A DNA stretch of 23,242 nucleotides from positions 1 through 23,242 of IMG/VR virus record IMGVR_UViG_3300020190_000362; one strand, 5' to 3'. The notes beneath the pieces are model-generated. The model did no database searches. It was not told the DNA's origin and worked only from the letters and a program-made list of their open reading frames with translations. This DNA is from a virus. Below, piece by piece: positions 13,449-21,366 of this stretch; position 1 is the stretch's first letter; each line of letters begins with the position of its first letter. The position numbers and the translations under genes are program-made.

Positions 13449-15593
13449 GTGGACTTTAAACTTTATACGAGTGCGTTGAAGGCTTATACCGCCGAGAACG
13501 GTGACCTGTACGTTCGCGGGACGACCTCATCAACAATCCGAGACCTTCACGGCGACGAAATGACACTTTCGGCGCTTAAATCAATGGAAGAAACCGCAAA
13601 AAAGAACATGACGGTCTTCCTTAACCACAACTACAATGTTCCTGACGACCTCTTTGGTTCAGTAACTGATGCGCGCATTGTAAAGCGCCTTGACAGGGAA
13701 ACCGAGCAAGAGGTCTACGACCTCGATATTGATGTCCGCGTTGTCGGCGAAGACGAGAACCCCCTTGCCATGAAGACCTACCGTGCTATCAAGCGCGGCG
13801 TCAAGCTCGGCCTTTCCATTGGAGCCAAGGTTGATAAGGTTTCCAAGAAGAAGGGCGCGGACGGCGAAGACACCTACGTCATTGAGAGCGTTAAGCTCCT
13901 TGAGACTTCCGTCGTTGGCATTCCAGCCAATCAGCGCTCATATCTCCAAAGCGCCTTAAAAAGCATTAGGCAGTCTGAGAAATCTGACGAGGACGAGATT
14001 GCAGAAGATTATTTTGATAACTCGCTTGATAAAGCAGATGCTCCCGCCCCAGCGAGTGATCAGAGAGTTGGAAGCGATAGAAATCCTCCAGGATCTGCAT
14101 CTGGTCAGGGTGGCAGGATTTCTCTCAGCAGCGCTACTAGAAAAGCTCTTCAAAATAAAGCGAATGAGCACAATGCTGCGATGAAAGAGGACGACCGCCC
14201 AAGCTGGACAAGGGTGAGGGTCGGCGCCCTGCGATCTGTGTATCGTCGCGGTTCTGGCGCATACTCAACCAGTCACCGCCCTGGCGTCAGCCGAGCAGCA
14301 TGGTCAATGGCGCGAGTAAATGCCTTCCTTGTTCTTGCTCGAAGAGGTAAGCCAGCGAACCCTAAATACACTTCAGACAACGACCTCTTGAACCCTGGGC
14401 ATCCGCGCTATTCTGGAAAGAAAAGCGAGATTAAGGCTGCTGCTGGTCAACTAGAGGTTGGAGATTACGTAAATTGGAATATCGGCAGTCAAAAAGGATA
14501 TGGTGAGGTTGATGAAATCGTCATCGCGGGAACAGTTTCCCTGCCTGGTTCCGATATGCCAATTGATGCCTCACCGGAAGAACCGGTGGCAATTATCTGC
14601 GTCTACGCCCCGCAGGGCGAAGACTGGGAAGAAACTGGTGTGTATGTTGCTGTAAAGTTCAGCGCACTCACCCGAAGCAATCCGCCCGTTGAGGCGGAGG
14701 AAGACGAGGAGACAGAAATGTCCGAGACCGAGAAGGATCTCGTCGCTGAGGAGGTCGTTGAGACCGCCACTGCGGATGAGGTCGTTGACGCGGAAAAGAA
14801 GACCCGCGTGACTGTAACTGTCAGCACCGAAGGTGAGAAGCCAGCTGCTGAACCTGCCGCTCCTGCCGATGTGGCGGAGAAGACGGAGGAGGAAGACGCC
14901 CCTGAGGCGATCCAGGCTTCCGTCGCAACAGAGGAGATCGTGGAGAAGGCTGTTGAGCCAGCCCCAGCTCCCGCACCAACTCCCACACCAGCGCCGGCTC
15001 CTGAGCCAGCGCCCGCACCGAAGCCCGCTGAGGAGCCCAAGGCTCCTGTTGCCGATGGGGAAAAGAGCTCTCGCTACAAGAGTGGCGTCAGCGCTGAGGT
15101 CCTTAATGGCATCAACGGGATTCTTGCCGATCTCACCGATGAGGACCGTGAAGCGGTTCTTGCTGGTCTTGGCGTCCAGAAGGACGGCGAACCAGTGGTG
15201 GAAGAGGCCCCAATTTCTGATTCTGAAGTGACCCTTGAGGTCGTTCAGGAAGCCCCTGCTGAGGTTGCTGCCAAAGCCTCCTCAGATGTGGTTGCCGAAG
15301 ATGTTGCCGCTACTTCTCTGGAGGAAGTCGCTGCCATCGCCAAGTCGGCGCTCGATGCAGCCATTGCTGCGCAGCAGGAGGTCGTTGCGGTTAAGTCCGT
15401 GGTTACCGAACTGTCTGCGGAGAAGGCCAAGGTCGAGGGAGAACTTGCTAGGGCTCTGGATCTAGTTGGTCGCATGATCAACGTCCCAATGGGCCGAAAG
15501 CAAGTAGCAATCAATTCGGAAAAATCAACGAACGGTGAGAAGGCCCCGTGGCTTGACCCGTTCATCGCGCGTCTTCTTGACGCACAGGAGTAA
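13449..15593 (+). CDS. Multidomain HK97-type prohead protease, 714 aa
   Basis: Residues 1-170 are a U35/S78-family prohead protease with catalytic His in FLNHNY (H60), Ser in GLSIGAKV (S123) and LLETSVVGIPANQ; it matures the capsid from inside. Residues 220-325 hold a phage domain with GALRSVYRRGSGAYSTSHRPG and VNAFLVLARRGKP, ending in NDLLNPGHPR. Residues 335-410 (VGDYVNWNIGSQKGYGEV to AVKFSALTR) resemble the small Tudor-like HVA1/DUF2945 domain. Then come a very acidic region, a Pro/Ala repeat (about 500-530) and a helical C-terminus (640-705) that may be a scaffold. GTG has GGAGG four bases upstream. At 714 aa it is far longer than the roughly 200 aa of a simple protease. Confidence 0.9.
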   Translation: MDFKLYTSALKAYTAENGDLYVRGTTSSTIRDLHGDEMTLSALKSMEETAKKNMTVFLNHNYNVPDDLFGSVTDARIVKRLDRETEQEVYDLDIDVRVVGEDENPLAMKTYRAIKRGVKLGLSIGAKVDKVSKKKGADGEDTYVIESVKLLETSVVGIPANQRSYLQSALKSIRQSEKSDEDEIAEDYFDNSLDKADAPAPASDQRVGSDRNPPGSASGQGGRISLSSATRKALQNKANEHNAAMKEDDRPSWTRVRVGALRSVYRRGSGAYSTSHRPGVSRAAWSMARVNAFLVLARRGKPANPKYTSDNDLLNPGHPRYSGKKSEIKAAAGQLEVGDYVNWNIGSQKGYGEVDEIVIAGTVSLPGSDMPIDASPEEPVAIICVYAPQGEDWEETGVYVAVKFSALTRSNPPVEAEEDEETEMSETEKDLVAEEVVETATADEVVDAEKKTRVTVTVSTEGEKPAAEPAAPADVAEKTEEEDAPEAIQASVATEEIVEKAVEPAPAPAPTPTPAPAPEPAPAPKPAEEPKAPVADGEKSSRYKSGVSAEVLNGINGILADLTDEDREAVLAGLGVQKDGEPVVEEAPISDSEVTLEVVQEAPAEVAAKASSDVVAEDVAATSLEEVAAIAKSALDAAIAAQQEVVAVKSVVTELSAEKAKVEGELARALDLVGRMINVPMGRKQVAINSEKSTNGEKAPWLDPFIARLLDAQE
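14718..15593 (+). CDS. Possible nested scaffold protein, in-frame with the protease, 291 aa
   Basis: Codon 424 of the protease is an ATG (14718) with GAGGAG exactly six bases upstream (14706-14711), a better ribosome-binding site than that of the full-length gene. Translation from it would give an acidic, Pro/Ala-rich protein with a long helical C-terminus and no protease domain. This mirrors phage lambda, where scaffold Nu3 starts inside protease gene C in the same frame. The protease-scaffold relation is established for lambda; the internal start here is inference from the ribosome-binding site and domain boundary. Confidence 0.5.
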   Translation: MSETEKDLVAEEVVETATADEVVDAEKKTRVTVTVSTEGEKPAAEPAAPADVAEKTEEEDAPEAIQASVATEEIVEKAVEPAPAPAPTPTPAPAPEPAPAPKPAEEPKAPVADGEKSSRYKSGVSAEVLNGINGILADLTDEDREAVLAGLGVQKDGEPVVEEAPISDSEVTLEVVQEAPAEVAAKASSDVVAEDVAATSLEEVAAIAKSALDAAIAAQQEVVAVKSVVTELSAEKAKVEGELARALDLVGRMINVPMGRKQVAINSEKSTNGEKAPWLDPFIARLLDAQE

Positions 15594-15598
15594 AAAAC

Positions 15599-16834
15599 AT
15601 GAGCGACGCACTTCGAGAGAAGCTGCAGGACGTTCAGAAGGGACTTGATTCCTTGAACGACACCGCAATCGTCGGCCGCGAGGCTGGCGATGATCTCAAC
15701 GTCGCCGAGGCATATGCCGTTCAGCGCGAACTTCGCAAGAAGTTCTCAAAGATGAACACGGCTGAACTCGGTGAGGCTCTGGACATCCAGGCCGGTCGCG
15801 AGACGGGGAAGCAGGCTTCGGCCGATATCCTTAACCGACTTGCGACAGCGAATCCGAACATCACGAAGTTGCTGGACAGCAGCGGCGGAACGGCTCTTAT
15901 CCGACAGGACCTTGAGCCAATCCTTTATTCGCTGTTTGTAAAGCGCTTCCCATTCTTTGAGCGCATCCGCAAGGAGCCTGCAAACGGCCTCGTGCACGCG
16001 TTCAACCAGCAGACCGCTTACGGTGACGCCGTCTTCCAGACGGAGACCGGCACCGTGACCGATGATTCCAACACGTATGTACGCCAGACGACCAATGTCG
16101 CCGTGCTTGCTACCCGCCGAGGAATCACGCTGAAGAGCCAGTTCGCCCTTACACAGGGTGGCTCGCCATTCAATGGTCTTTCATCTGAACTTGCCGGTGG
16201 CGTCACTGCCATTGCGCACAAGCTTCAGAAGACCCTCTTCCAGGGTAACGCGACCACCGTCACTGGTGCAGCCGCAACCGCTGAGCTCGGCGCATACGAT
16301 GCGAACGGGTTTGATGGTCTTCGCAAGCTCCTCGGGACAGCCGCTGGTTCTGGTGTAATCGCGACGAAGGGCACCGCTGCCTATCTCGCGACCATCAACA
16401 CCGCTGTTGCCTCGGTGCTTGATAACGGCGGAAACCCGTCGGCGATCCTATGCTCGCCAACGGATTACGCTGGTCTCGTCAATGAGTTGACGAACCTTGT
16501 CCGTTACAACGCCCCTGCACAGGCCGATCAGGCCGCAGGTGCGACGTTCGGCTCGGTCGTTACGGCTGCTGGCTCCCTGCCGCTCCTTGCGGTCGCTGGC
16601 GATGCAATCGGCTCGTACACCGTCACCTCACCAACGACCGCGAACTACCGCGATATGTATATCGTGGACGAGGACACGTGGAGCATGCCGTACCTTGGTG
16701 CGGATAGCATCACGACCCTTGAGATCCCTGTTGGGGTCGCCGGTGCCCTTTCGCGCCTCTACATCATGTATGTGATGTTTGGTCTTGCGAACAAGGGTCC
16801 GCAGTTCAACGCGAAGGTTCGCGTAACGGTCTAA
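15599..16834 (+). CDS. Major capsid protein, HK97 fold, 411 aa
   Basis: Position just after the protease, length and layout indicate the HK97-type major capsid protein. Residues 1-95 are a charged helical N-terminal part, perhaps a cleaved delta-like scaffold region. After GGTALIRQDLEPILYSLF the body shows FPFFERIRKEPANGLVHAF, the long spine region with TRRGITLKSQFALTQGG, a hydrophobic alanine-rich A-domain, and a C-terminal YIMYVMFGLANKGPQFNAKV. Its start is five bases after the protease stop. A strong hairpin follows, fitting a highly expressed gene. Confidence 0.88.
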   Translation: MSDALREKLQDVQKGLDSLNDTAIVGREAGDDLNVAEAYAVQRELRKKFSKMNTAELGEALDIQAGRETGKQASADILNRLATANPNITKLLDSSGGTALIRQDLEPILYSLFVKRFPFFERIRKEPANGLVHAFNQQTAYGDAVFQTETGTVTDDSNTYVRQTTNVAVLATRRGITLKSQFALTQGGSPFNGLSSELAGGVTAIAHKLQKTLFQGNATTVTGAAATAELGAYDANGFDGLRKLLGTAAGSGVIATKGTAAYLATINTAVASVLDNGGNPSAILCSPTDYAGLVNELTNLVRYNAPAQADQAAGATFGSVVTAAGSLPLLAVAGDAIGSYTVTSPTTANYRDMYIVDEDTWSMPYLGADSITTLEIPVGVAGALSRLYIMYVMFGLANKGPQFNAKVRVTV

Positions 16835-16850
16835 TCGTCAATTGACGATT
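16833..16850. repeat. Perfect 18-bp palindrome after the capsid gene
   Basis: AATCGTCAATTGACGATT overlaps the capsid stop codon and reads the same on both strands. It sits six bases before the terminator hairpin and could be a binding site or stabilise the 3' end of the transcript. Confidence 0.6.
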
Positions 16851-16856
16851 GATCTG

Positions 16857-16888
16857 GGAAGGGGTCGGGCGAAAGCCCGACCCCTTCC
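16857..16888 (+). terminator. Strong hairpin terminator after the capsid gene
   Basis: A perfect 14-bp GC-rich stem (GGAAGGGGTCGGGC with its complement) closes a GAAA tetraloop. The following bases are not a U-run, so release may be inefficient or the stem may mainly protect the mRNA from 3' exonucleases. It separates the capsid unit from the next genes. Confidence 0.8.
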
Positions 16889-16897
16889 TGTTAGCAT
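16889..16897 (+). promoter_or_regulatory. Extended -10 with leaderless start
   Basis: TGTTAGCAT (TGn plus TAGCAT) begins right after the terminator hairpin and ends exactly six bases before the ATG at 16904. No -35 can be seen because that region is the hairpin. Confidence 0.5.
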
Positions 16898-16903
16898 CTG
16901 AAT

Positions 16904-17140
16904 ATGACAAATCCCACAGACCCCTATAAACTGGCTAAGAAGATTTTGCGCCAAGCGGTAGAGAGATACGACCCATTTCAGAAGGTGCAGGTACAGGGTC
17001 CGCTGGAGGGCAACATCGTATTCCCAGATGGCACTAGCTACCACTTTAAGAATGGTATCGCCATCATCCACAGGAAGAATTTAAACGAGGCTTACAACCT
17101 CGGTTGCAAAAGGACTACTCGGCCTCGCCGTCAAAGTTGA
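16904..17140 (+). CDS. Small hypothetical protein, 78 aa
   Basis: A small basic protein with a helical N-terminus (DPYKLAKKILRQAVERYDPF) and a short beta-hairpin-like middle (EGNIVFPDGTSYHFKNGIAIIHRKN). No family recognised. There is no ribosome-binding site, but an extended -10 six bases before the ATG suggests a leaderless transcript. Its last 26 bases overlap the end of the glycosyltransferase gene tail-to-tail. Confidence 0.55.
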   Translation: MTNPTDPYKLAKKILRQAVERYDPFQKVQVQGPLEGNIVFPDGTSYHFKNGIAIIHRKNLNEAYNLGCKRTTRPRRQS

Positions 17141-17981
17141 CGCTTACTGGCTGCAGGGCGGCGGCATCCCATGAGAAGTGAGTAAGGCCATAGTGCCTTG
17201 TGATCGCATCAACCTTGAGCCAGATTTCTCCGCCAAGCCCTTTCCAGTCCTCGCAGAAAGTGTAATCCTCGCCGATGAAGAACCCCTCCGCATCCTTGCT
17301 GTAACGGAAATATTCAAAGGTCTGTATTGGAGCCGCCTTTTTGGGGTCCTTTGCTTCCATATTTGGCTCAAGATAAGCCCTGCCTGGGAATGCTTCTTGG
17401 AACTTCTCAAATACTGATCGGTGTAGAATCACACATCCAGTTCCAACCTTCTCTGCCCGCACGAGATTAAGATCCGTTGCTATCTGATCAAGATCCTTCG
17501 TTGAATCCTCTCCTACAATGAAGTTTGGCGGGCAGAAGTAAGACGATAGGAAGTGTGACGGAACGTCTTTTCCTGCAGCAAGTGTAAATTGCTGCAGGCG
17601 GTCAAAGTTCATTGCACGCTTTGAGCACGGGATTGCAACAAACTGTTTGCCGCTAAGAACTGCCCCCATGATGTCCTTGGCATCAACCTCAATATCGCCA
17701 TCAAGCATGACAAGAAAGTCATATCCTGTTGACATAAACTGCTGCACAATCCTGTTGCGTGCCAGCGGGAGGATTGAATTTCCCCAAACAATTCGCCATC
17801 CAAACTTCAGCCCAAACTTAGAGCATGCACGCTGAATGTCAAGAACAGTTTTTGTATACCCCCACGACATATTCCCGTCTAGGGACGGCGTGGATACCCA
17901 GACCTTCGGAAGATCTTGGCTAGCTGCGGCTTGTTCCTCGGCGATCTGGCGCTCTCGATTCTCTCTAGCCTTTTTGCCCAT
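17115..17981 (-). CDS. Glycosyltransferase-like protein (GT-A type), 288 aa
   Basis: The segment LPLARNRIVQQFMSTGYDFLVMLDGD with D94-G95-D96 is the DxD nucleotide-sugar/metal motif of GT-A glycosyltransferases. GKQFVAIPCSKR and FFIGEDYTFCEDW, with an acidic ED pair for the acceptor side, also fit the family. The first 25 residues are a charged helix. A GGAGG site precedes the ATG at 17981, which rules out the longer open frame extending upstream. It could glycosylate virion proteins, DNA or host surface molecules. It stands alone on the minus strand amid structural genes. Confidence 0.82.
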   Translation of the reverse strand: MGKKARENRERQIAEEQAAASQDLPKVWVSTPSLDGNMSWGYTKTVLDIQRACSKFGLKFGWRIVWGNSILPLARNRIVQQFMSTGYDFLVMLDGDIEVDAKDIMGAVLSGKQFVAIPCSKRAMNFDRLQQFTLAAGKDVPSHFLSSYFCPPNFIVGEDSTKDLDQIATDLNLVRAEKVGTGCVILHRSVFEKFQEAFPGRAYLEPNMEAKDPKKAAPIQTFEYFRYSKDAEGFFIGEDYTFCEDWKGLGGEIWLKVDAITRHYGLTHFSWDAAALQPVSVNFDGEAE

Positions 17982-18000
17982 TGAACCTCCCTGTGCCCAG

Positions 18001-18009
18001 ATTCTAGCA
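18001..18009 (-). promoter_or_regulatory. Extended -10 promoter for the glycosyltransferase gene
   Basis: TGCTAGAAT on the minus strand (TGn plus TAGAAT, one mismatch) would start transcription near 17994, giving a leader of about 13 bases that is mostly the ribosome-binding site. It lies in the 84-bp gap shared with the divergent connector gene. Confidence 0.55.
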
Positions 18010-18030
18010 TAGTGGTAGATCAAAAAGGGG

Positions 18031-18059
18031 TAGACTAAAGGGGTCATTCGCGCGACAAT
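18031..18059 (+). promoter_or_regulatory. Possible promoter with leaderless start for the connector operon
   Basis: TAGACT (18031-18036) is followed after 17 bases by GACAAT (18054-18059), which ends exactly six bases before the ATG at 18066. GACAATCAAGGCATG resembles TATAATCAAGCCATG at the minus-strand start at 13235 (12 of 15 bases). Alternatively TAGACT is itself the -10 and the leader is 23 bases. Confidence 0.4.
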
Positions 18060-18065
18060 CAAGGC

Positions 18066-18977
18066 ATGATCAGAGTACAGATCCCAGTCACAGATATCGC
18101 CACGCAGATCGCTTCCTATAACAAGATTGAGATCGGCAGGGCAAGCACCAAGGCAGATGCCGACGCCAAGACAGGAACGTGGGCAAACCTTGGTCAGGTT
18201 GTGACCCTTGTTCCAACCGTAAGCACATACCAGTACGACGACGAGGGGGCCGCAGAGGGCCATTTCCACACCTATCGCCTCTTCAACAGCTCCACAAGCG
18301 CGGCAAGCGCCTATACCACGACCCGTGGGAAAACCCTTGGATATCTGACCGCTGAGGAATTCAGAGACTATCAACTTGGCGATCTCACCGACGCCTCTGG
18401 CACTGCCCTCACCGATGCCGCGATTGACTCGTTTATTGGAACTGCATCCAGACTTGTTGATGCCTATGTCGGCTATTCCTTCCAGTATCGCCAAACAACT
18501 GAGCGCCACGTCTGGAATCAGAAGAGTCGTCGCGTATACCCCCGAGAAAAACCGATTGTTGCCGTCAGTTCATTCGTCGTCTATGTGAGCAATCAGCAGA
18601 ATGCAGCGTTTACAGTCAATGATATTTACATCAATGCTGACCGTGGGTATGTAGAGATCACGAGCCTTGCAAACGTGACTTACTCGCTATTCCCAGCGAT
18701 TGTAGCCCTTGGGCTTATTGAGCCTGTGGCTCAAATCACTTATACCCACGGTTATCAATACACGCCCACAGACATAAAGGATGCTGTTGCACTTACCGCA
18801 GTTGACATGATTGCAAGAGACAGCCTTGCGAAGCAGGGGCTGACCGGTCTTTCACGACTACGCGTTGGAGAGATGGAGATGTATTCCGACAAACCGGCTA
18901 GTGGTGCAAGTGTCTTGCAGGTTCCATCTGCTGCATGCACCATTCTTGATCCTTATCGGTTTATCTCGGTGCGCTAA
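18066..18977 (+). CDS. Head-tail connector (adaptor, gp6-like), 303 aa
   Basis: The C-terminal two thirds (about 92-303) have the helical layout of gp6-type adaptors: YLTAEEFRDYQLGDL, DAAIDSFIGTASRLVDAYVGYSF, a strand region with PREKPIVAVSSF, and DIKDAVALTAVDMIARD. The N-terminal 90 residues look like an Ig/fibronectin-type beta domain (YNKIEIGRAST, GHFHTYRLFNSS), which is extra to the basic adaptor. It would bind below the portal and join head to tail. Its position, first of a three-gene neck cluster joined by TAATG overlaps, supports this. Confidence 0.72.
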   Translation: MIRVQIPVTDIATQIASYNKIEIGRASTKADADAKTGTWANLGQVVTLVPTVSTYQYDDEGAAEGHFHTYRLFNSSTSAASAYTTTRGKTLGYLTAEEFRDYQLGDLTDASGTALTDAAIDSFIGTASRLVDAYVGYSFQYRQTTERHVWNQKSRRVYPREKPIVAVSSFVVYVSNQQNAAFTVNDIYINADRGYVEITSLANVTYSLFPAIVALGLIEPVAQITYTHGYQYTPTDIKDAVALTAVDMIARDSLAKQGLTGLSRLRVGEMEMYSDKPASGASVLQVPSAACTILDPYRFISVR

Positions 18978-19306
18978 TGGCGCTGCCAGGGTTTGCTACA
19001 AACGTCACACTCACTCGGAAGGGGCAAACCGGACACGCCGCCGACGGAACTCCAACAATCACAACTTCTACCGTGTGGACGAAGAAGGGTCACTACCAGC
19101 AACAGCAGGGATCGTACGACCGGACGGGGACCGGATCAATTGAGCGGCAGGTCTATCGCTTTTGGTTGCCATTTCTGACTGGCACAGATCGCCCCAGCCA
19201 GACAGATGTCCTTACTGCAGACGGTTATTCATATACGGTAATCGGAATCGAGCAGGAGAGCCTCAAGCACCATGTCATCGTCAGGGCTGAGCGGGTAGAG
19301 CGCTAA
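18977..19306 (+). CDS. Putative head closure (stopper) protein, 109 aa
   Basis: A small beta-rich protein: FATNVTLTRKGQTG, ERQVYRFWLPFLTGTDRP, DGYSYTVIGIEQ. Size, composition and place between adaptor and gp10-like neck protein match head closure proteins that plug the portal channel after packaging. Its ATG overlaps the adaptor stop as TAATG. The role comes mainly from gene order. Confidence 0.6.
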   Translation: MALPGFATNVTLTRKGQTGHAADGTPTITTSTVWTKKGHYQQQQGSYDRTGTGSIERQVYRFWLPFLTGTDRPSQTDVLTADGYSYTVIGIEQESLKHHVIVRAERVER

Positions 19307-19872
19307 TGGCCTACAGGACCATTGGTCGCGGAAGTCGCACTGCTGGTTTGTCTGGAATTAACGAGGCGATGGCTGCACTTCGTGCGTTGGCAAAAGCAGT
19401 TGAAACCAAGCGGGCGAAGGCTGCCCTTGTAAAGCTTCAGGGTCGGGGCTTTGACATGATTAGGTCAGCGATTTATCACAGGCGGTATGGAACAAGCCTA
19501 GCAACTATATTTAGAAAAACCAGACCACGAGGCAAGGATGGCAGGAGCAAGGGTGGATTTGGTCTTGGGACGCCGGTTAAAACTGGGACCCTGCAAAGAT
19601 CGCTGGTTAAGGATGGCGCACCATACAGCATTTATCAGCAACAAGTTGCTAGAGACGGAACAATGCGGGTCTTGTATGGCGGAGATCCGATAGACCAATA
19701 TTCTGGAAAACCATATTTTAAATACCCAGAAGAACTATATGGGTTCTTTGAGGAGGGTATTCAATATTTTACGCTGCAGAAGACCCTTAAGAGCCTTGGG
19801 AAGGACCTTGCCGCGCTATACGGCAAGGCCCTTCAAAAACATATTGCGAGTAGCGTTAAGCGCTCTCGGTAA
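19306..19872 (+). CDS. HK97 gp10-like neck/tail component, 188 aa
   Basis: A basic protein with an N-terminal helix (INEAMAALRALAKAVETKRAKA) and the segment PVKTGTLQRSLVKDGAPYSIY, the 'xTGxLxxSL' pattern typical of HK97 gp10-like minor tail/neck proteins, followed by the turn around GFFEEGIQYF. It is joined to the gene before it by a TAATG overlap. The C-terminal end overlaps the metallophosphoesterase gene tail-to-tail by 17 bases. The tail terminator follows only after a 1.9-kb minus-strand cassette. Confidence 0.72.
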   Translation: MAYRTIGRGSRTAGLSGINEAMAALRALAKAVETKRAKAALVKLQGRGFDMIRSAIYHRRYGTSLATIFRKTRPRGKDGRSKGGFGLGTPVKTGTLQRSLVKDGAPYSIYQQQVARDGTMRVLYGGDPIDQYSGKPYFKYPEELYGFFEEGIQYFTLQKTLKSLGKDLAALYGKALQKHIASSVKRSR

Positions 19873-21064
19873 TGCAGGGAAGAACCCGCAGGTCATCCCA
19901 CCCGCGCTGGCTGATCGTGAAGGTGAGAAGCCCCGGCGCTGACTTTACACCAGCCGTCTCGGTGAACCACTGTGATCCACCGTCGAGAGACGGTGCCTGG
20001 ATGTGCGTCCTGATCCCCTCGGTAAGAACTGAAAGGTGATGATAGTGACCAGTCACCAGAACTGTTGCATCAGCAACCCTTTGCATCCCGTATGCCTGAT
20101 CCTTCCACCATGCCTTGATCTTTGCGGCAGATACCGCACCACCCCGACGGGCTTGATGCCCGTGAGCAAGCCCAAGGATTGTGCCGTGAACATCCATCGT
20201 TAGCGTAAGTTCGTCCTGCGAAAACATAAATGTTACGTTTCCATAAACCTCTGGGTTAGCAGCGAGAATCTCTGCAACCTGCTCAAACACCGCAACATCG
20301 TCGTTGTCGCTGAATGAGGTGTAGGCCTTTCCATTCCGTCGGTTCTCTCCATGGTTCCCCGGAACCGAGGCAACCACGACTCTCGGGGCAATCTTCGCCC
20401 ACGAGGTTAGTGCCCTGACTAGAAGTCTTCGCACGACCTTGACCTGCTCTCGCCGATCAAGATCGTTTTGGAAGGTTTGCATGGCGTAGTGCCCGTCGCA
20501 GGATTCAATGAGGTCACCAAGCCCCAAAACTATGAGGCGATCTAGCTTCCTGCCAATCTTGATCAGTTCTTTCCAGCGATGCTCAACCTCGTTGATACCA
20601 GCCAAGAATCTTCGGACGATACCCTCAGATCCACCGCCCTCACCCTTGCCCATCTGCATGTCTGAGATTCCCACAACAAGTGCAGTGTCGCCATCAAACG
20701 TCGTGACTTTTCGCGTCTTATGACTTTTTATTTCATCAATCAGGTCATTCAGGTCAACGCCACGCTCTACACCCTTGCGAACAACCTTGCCCTTCCACTG
20801 CCTGTTGAGCACGCCGAGGGTGTCTCCCCAGACATTGAAAAGAACTGGCTCTACGACTTCAAAGTTTGCTGGGTCAAGCCCCCAAACTTTTAATACAGCG
20901 TCCCAGTCTGGGGCATTCTCTGCTGGCATACCAGTCGTCGTGACTGTTCCTTCATTGCCATTCCATGTAATCCCAGGCTCCCATCCCTCTGGGTGCTTGC
21001 GTGCTGAACGCTTTGTTTCTGATTTCTCGCTTTGTATTGCTTTCAGTTCGTCTAACTCACTCAC
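19856..21064 (-). CDS. Calcineurin-like metallophosphoesterase, 402 aa
   Basis: The metallophosphoesterase blocks are complete: GISDMQMG (D about 135), GLGDLIES (GD about 184), SVPGNHGENRR (GNH about 236-238), AHGHQ (about H303) and VTGHYHHLSV (about H340 and H342), which bind a two-metal centre. The N-terminal 120 residues form an extra domain with a polar start. Such enzymes hydrolyse phosphodiesters or phosphomonoesters; in phages DNA-repair-like and nucleotide-processing roles are known, and substrate cannot be told here. The start is unsure: GTG at 21064 has GGGGAG upstream and overlaps the HTH gene by 8 bases; a TTG at 21097 is less likely. Confidence 0.88.
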   Translation of the reverse strand: MSELDELKAIQSEKSETKRSARKHPEGWEPGITWNGNEGTVTTTGMPAENAPDWDAVLKVWGLDPANFEVVEPVLFNVWGDTLGVLNRQWKGKVVRKGVERGVDLNDLIDEIKSHKTRKVTTFDGDTALVVGISDMQMGKGEGGGSEGIVRRFLAGINEVEHRWKELIKIGRKLDRLIVLGLGDLIESCDGHYAMQTFQNDLDRREQVKVVRRLLVRALTSWAKIAPRVVVASVPGNHGENRRNGKAYTSFSDNDDVAVFEQVAEILAANPEVYGNVTFMFSQDELTLTMDVHGTILGLAHGHQARRGGAVSAAKIKAWWKDQAYGMQRVADATVLVTGHYHHLSVLTEGIRTHIQAPSLDGGSQWFTETAGVKSAPGLLTFTISQRGWDDLRVLPCITESA

Positions 21065-21308
21065 TGCAGGCACACTCCCCTCGTCGGTGGCGAGCAAGGG
21101 TGTGTCGCCTCACCTTGTGACCCTTACGGTCAAGCCAAACACTAATGGTGCTGGCGTCAATGGTTTTATCTACAAGCGCCTCAAGAAAGGCTGCTTGATC
21201 TTCACCCTGCAATATTTTTGTAACAAGACCGGCGGTGCACTTTGCTCCGCGAGGTTTAAACGACTGCATCCTTCGCAGCTCTTCAAGGGCGCTTGCCCTG
21301 CTTATCAT
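21057..21308 (-). CDS. Helix-turn-helix protein, 83 aa, possibly small-terminase-like
   Basis: Residues about 42-75 (EALVDKTIDASTISVWLDR then KGHKVRRHTLARHRRGECAC) fit a helix-turn-helix with a basic recognition helix and a terminal CAC that could bind metal with the C24 region. The pattern GHxVxxxTxARHRRGxCxC is one I recall in actinophage DNA-binding proteins, some near terminase genes. It has a good GGAGG site and is followed by the metallophosphoesterase. Regulator and small terminase subunit are both possible. Confidence 0.65.
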   Translation of the reverse strand: MISRASALEELRRMQSFKPRGAKCTAGLVTKILQGEDQAAFLEALVDKTIDASTISVWLDRKGHKVRRHTLARHRRGECACSE

Positions 21309-21348
21309 TGAACCTCCCTGACCCAGCCCGGCTACGGGTTAGGCACTA

Positions 21349-21366
21349 GTTGTCTCAATGGACAAC
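21349..21366. promoter_or_regulatory. Inverted repeat, probable operator
   Basis: GTTGTC-TCAATG-GACAAC is a perfect 6-bp inverted repeat with a 6-base spacer directly downstream of the -10 box of the minus-strand promoter at 21367-21396, covering the expected start point. The HTH gene it controls is the closest candidate to bind it. Confidence 0.5.

Noticed and set aside
14603-15040. Minus-strand Ala/Gly/Ser-rich frame opposite the protease
   Set aside because: It is the mirror of the Pro/Ala and Glu-rich coding region on the other strand, with no start signal.
14955-15040. DNA tandem repeat or CRISPR-like array
   Set aside because: This is an imperfect Pro/Ala codon repeat in the coding frame; no direct repeats with spacers exist anywhere in the window.
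17115-18509. A 464-codon minus-strand frame over the glycosyltransferase
   Set aside because: The part upstream of 17981 lies opposite the connector gene, has cysteine-rich non-protein-like composition, and a proper GGAGG start exists at 17981.
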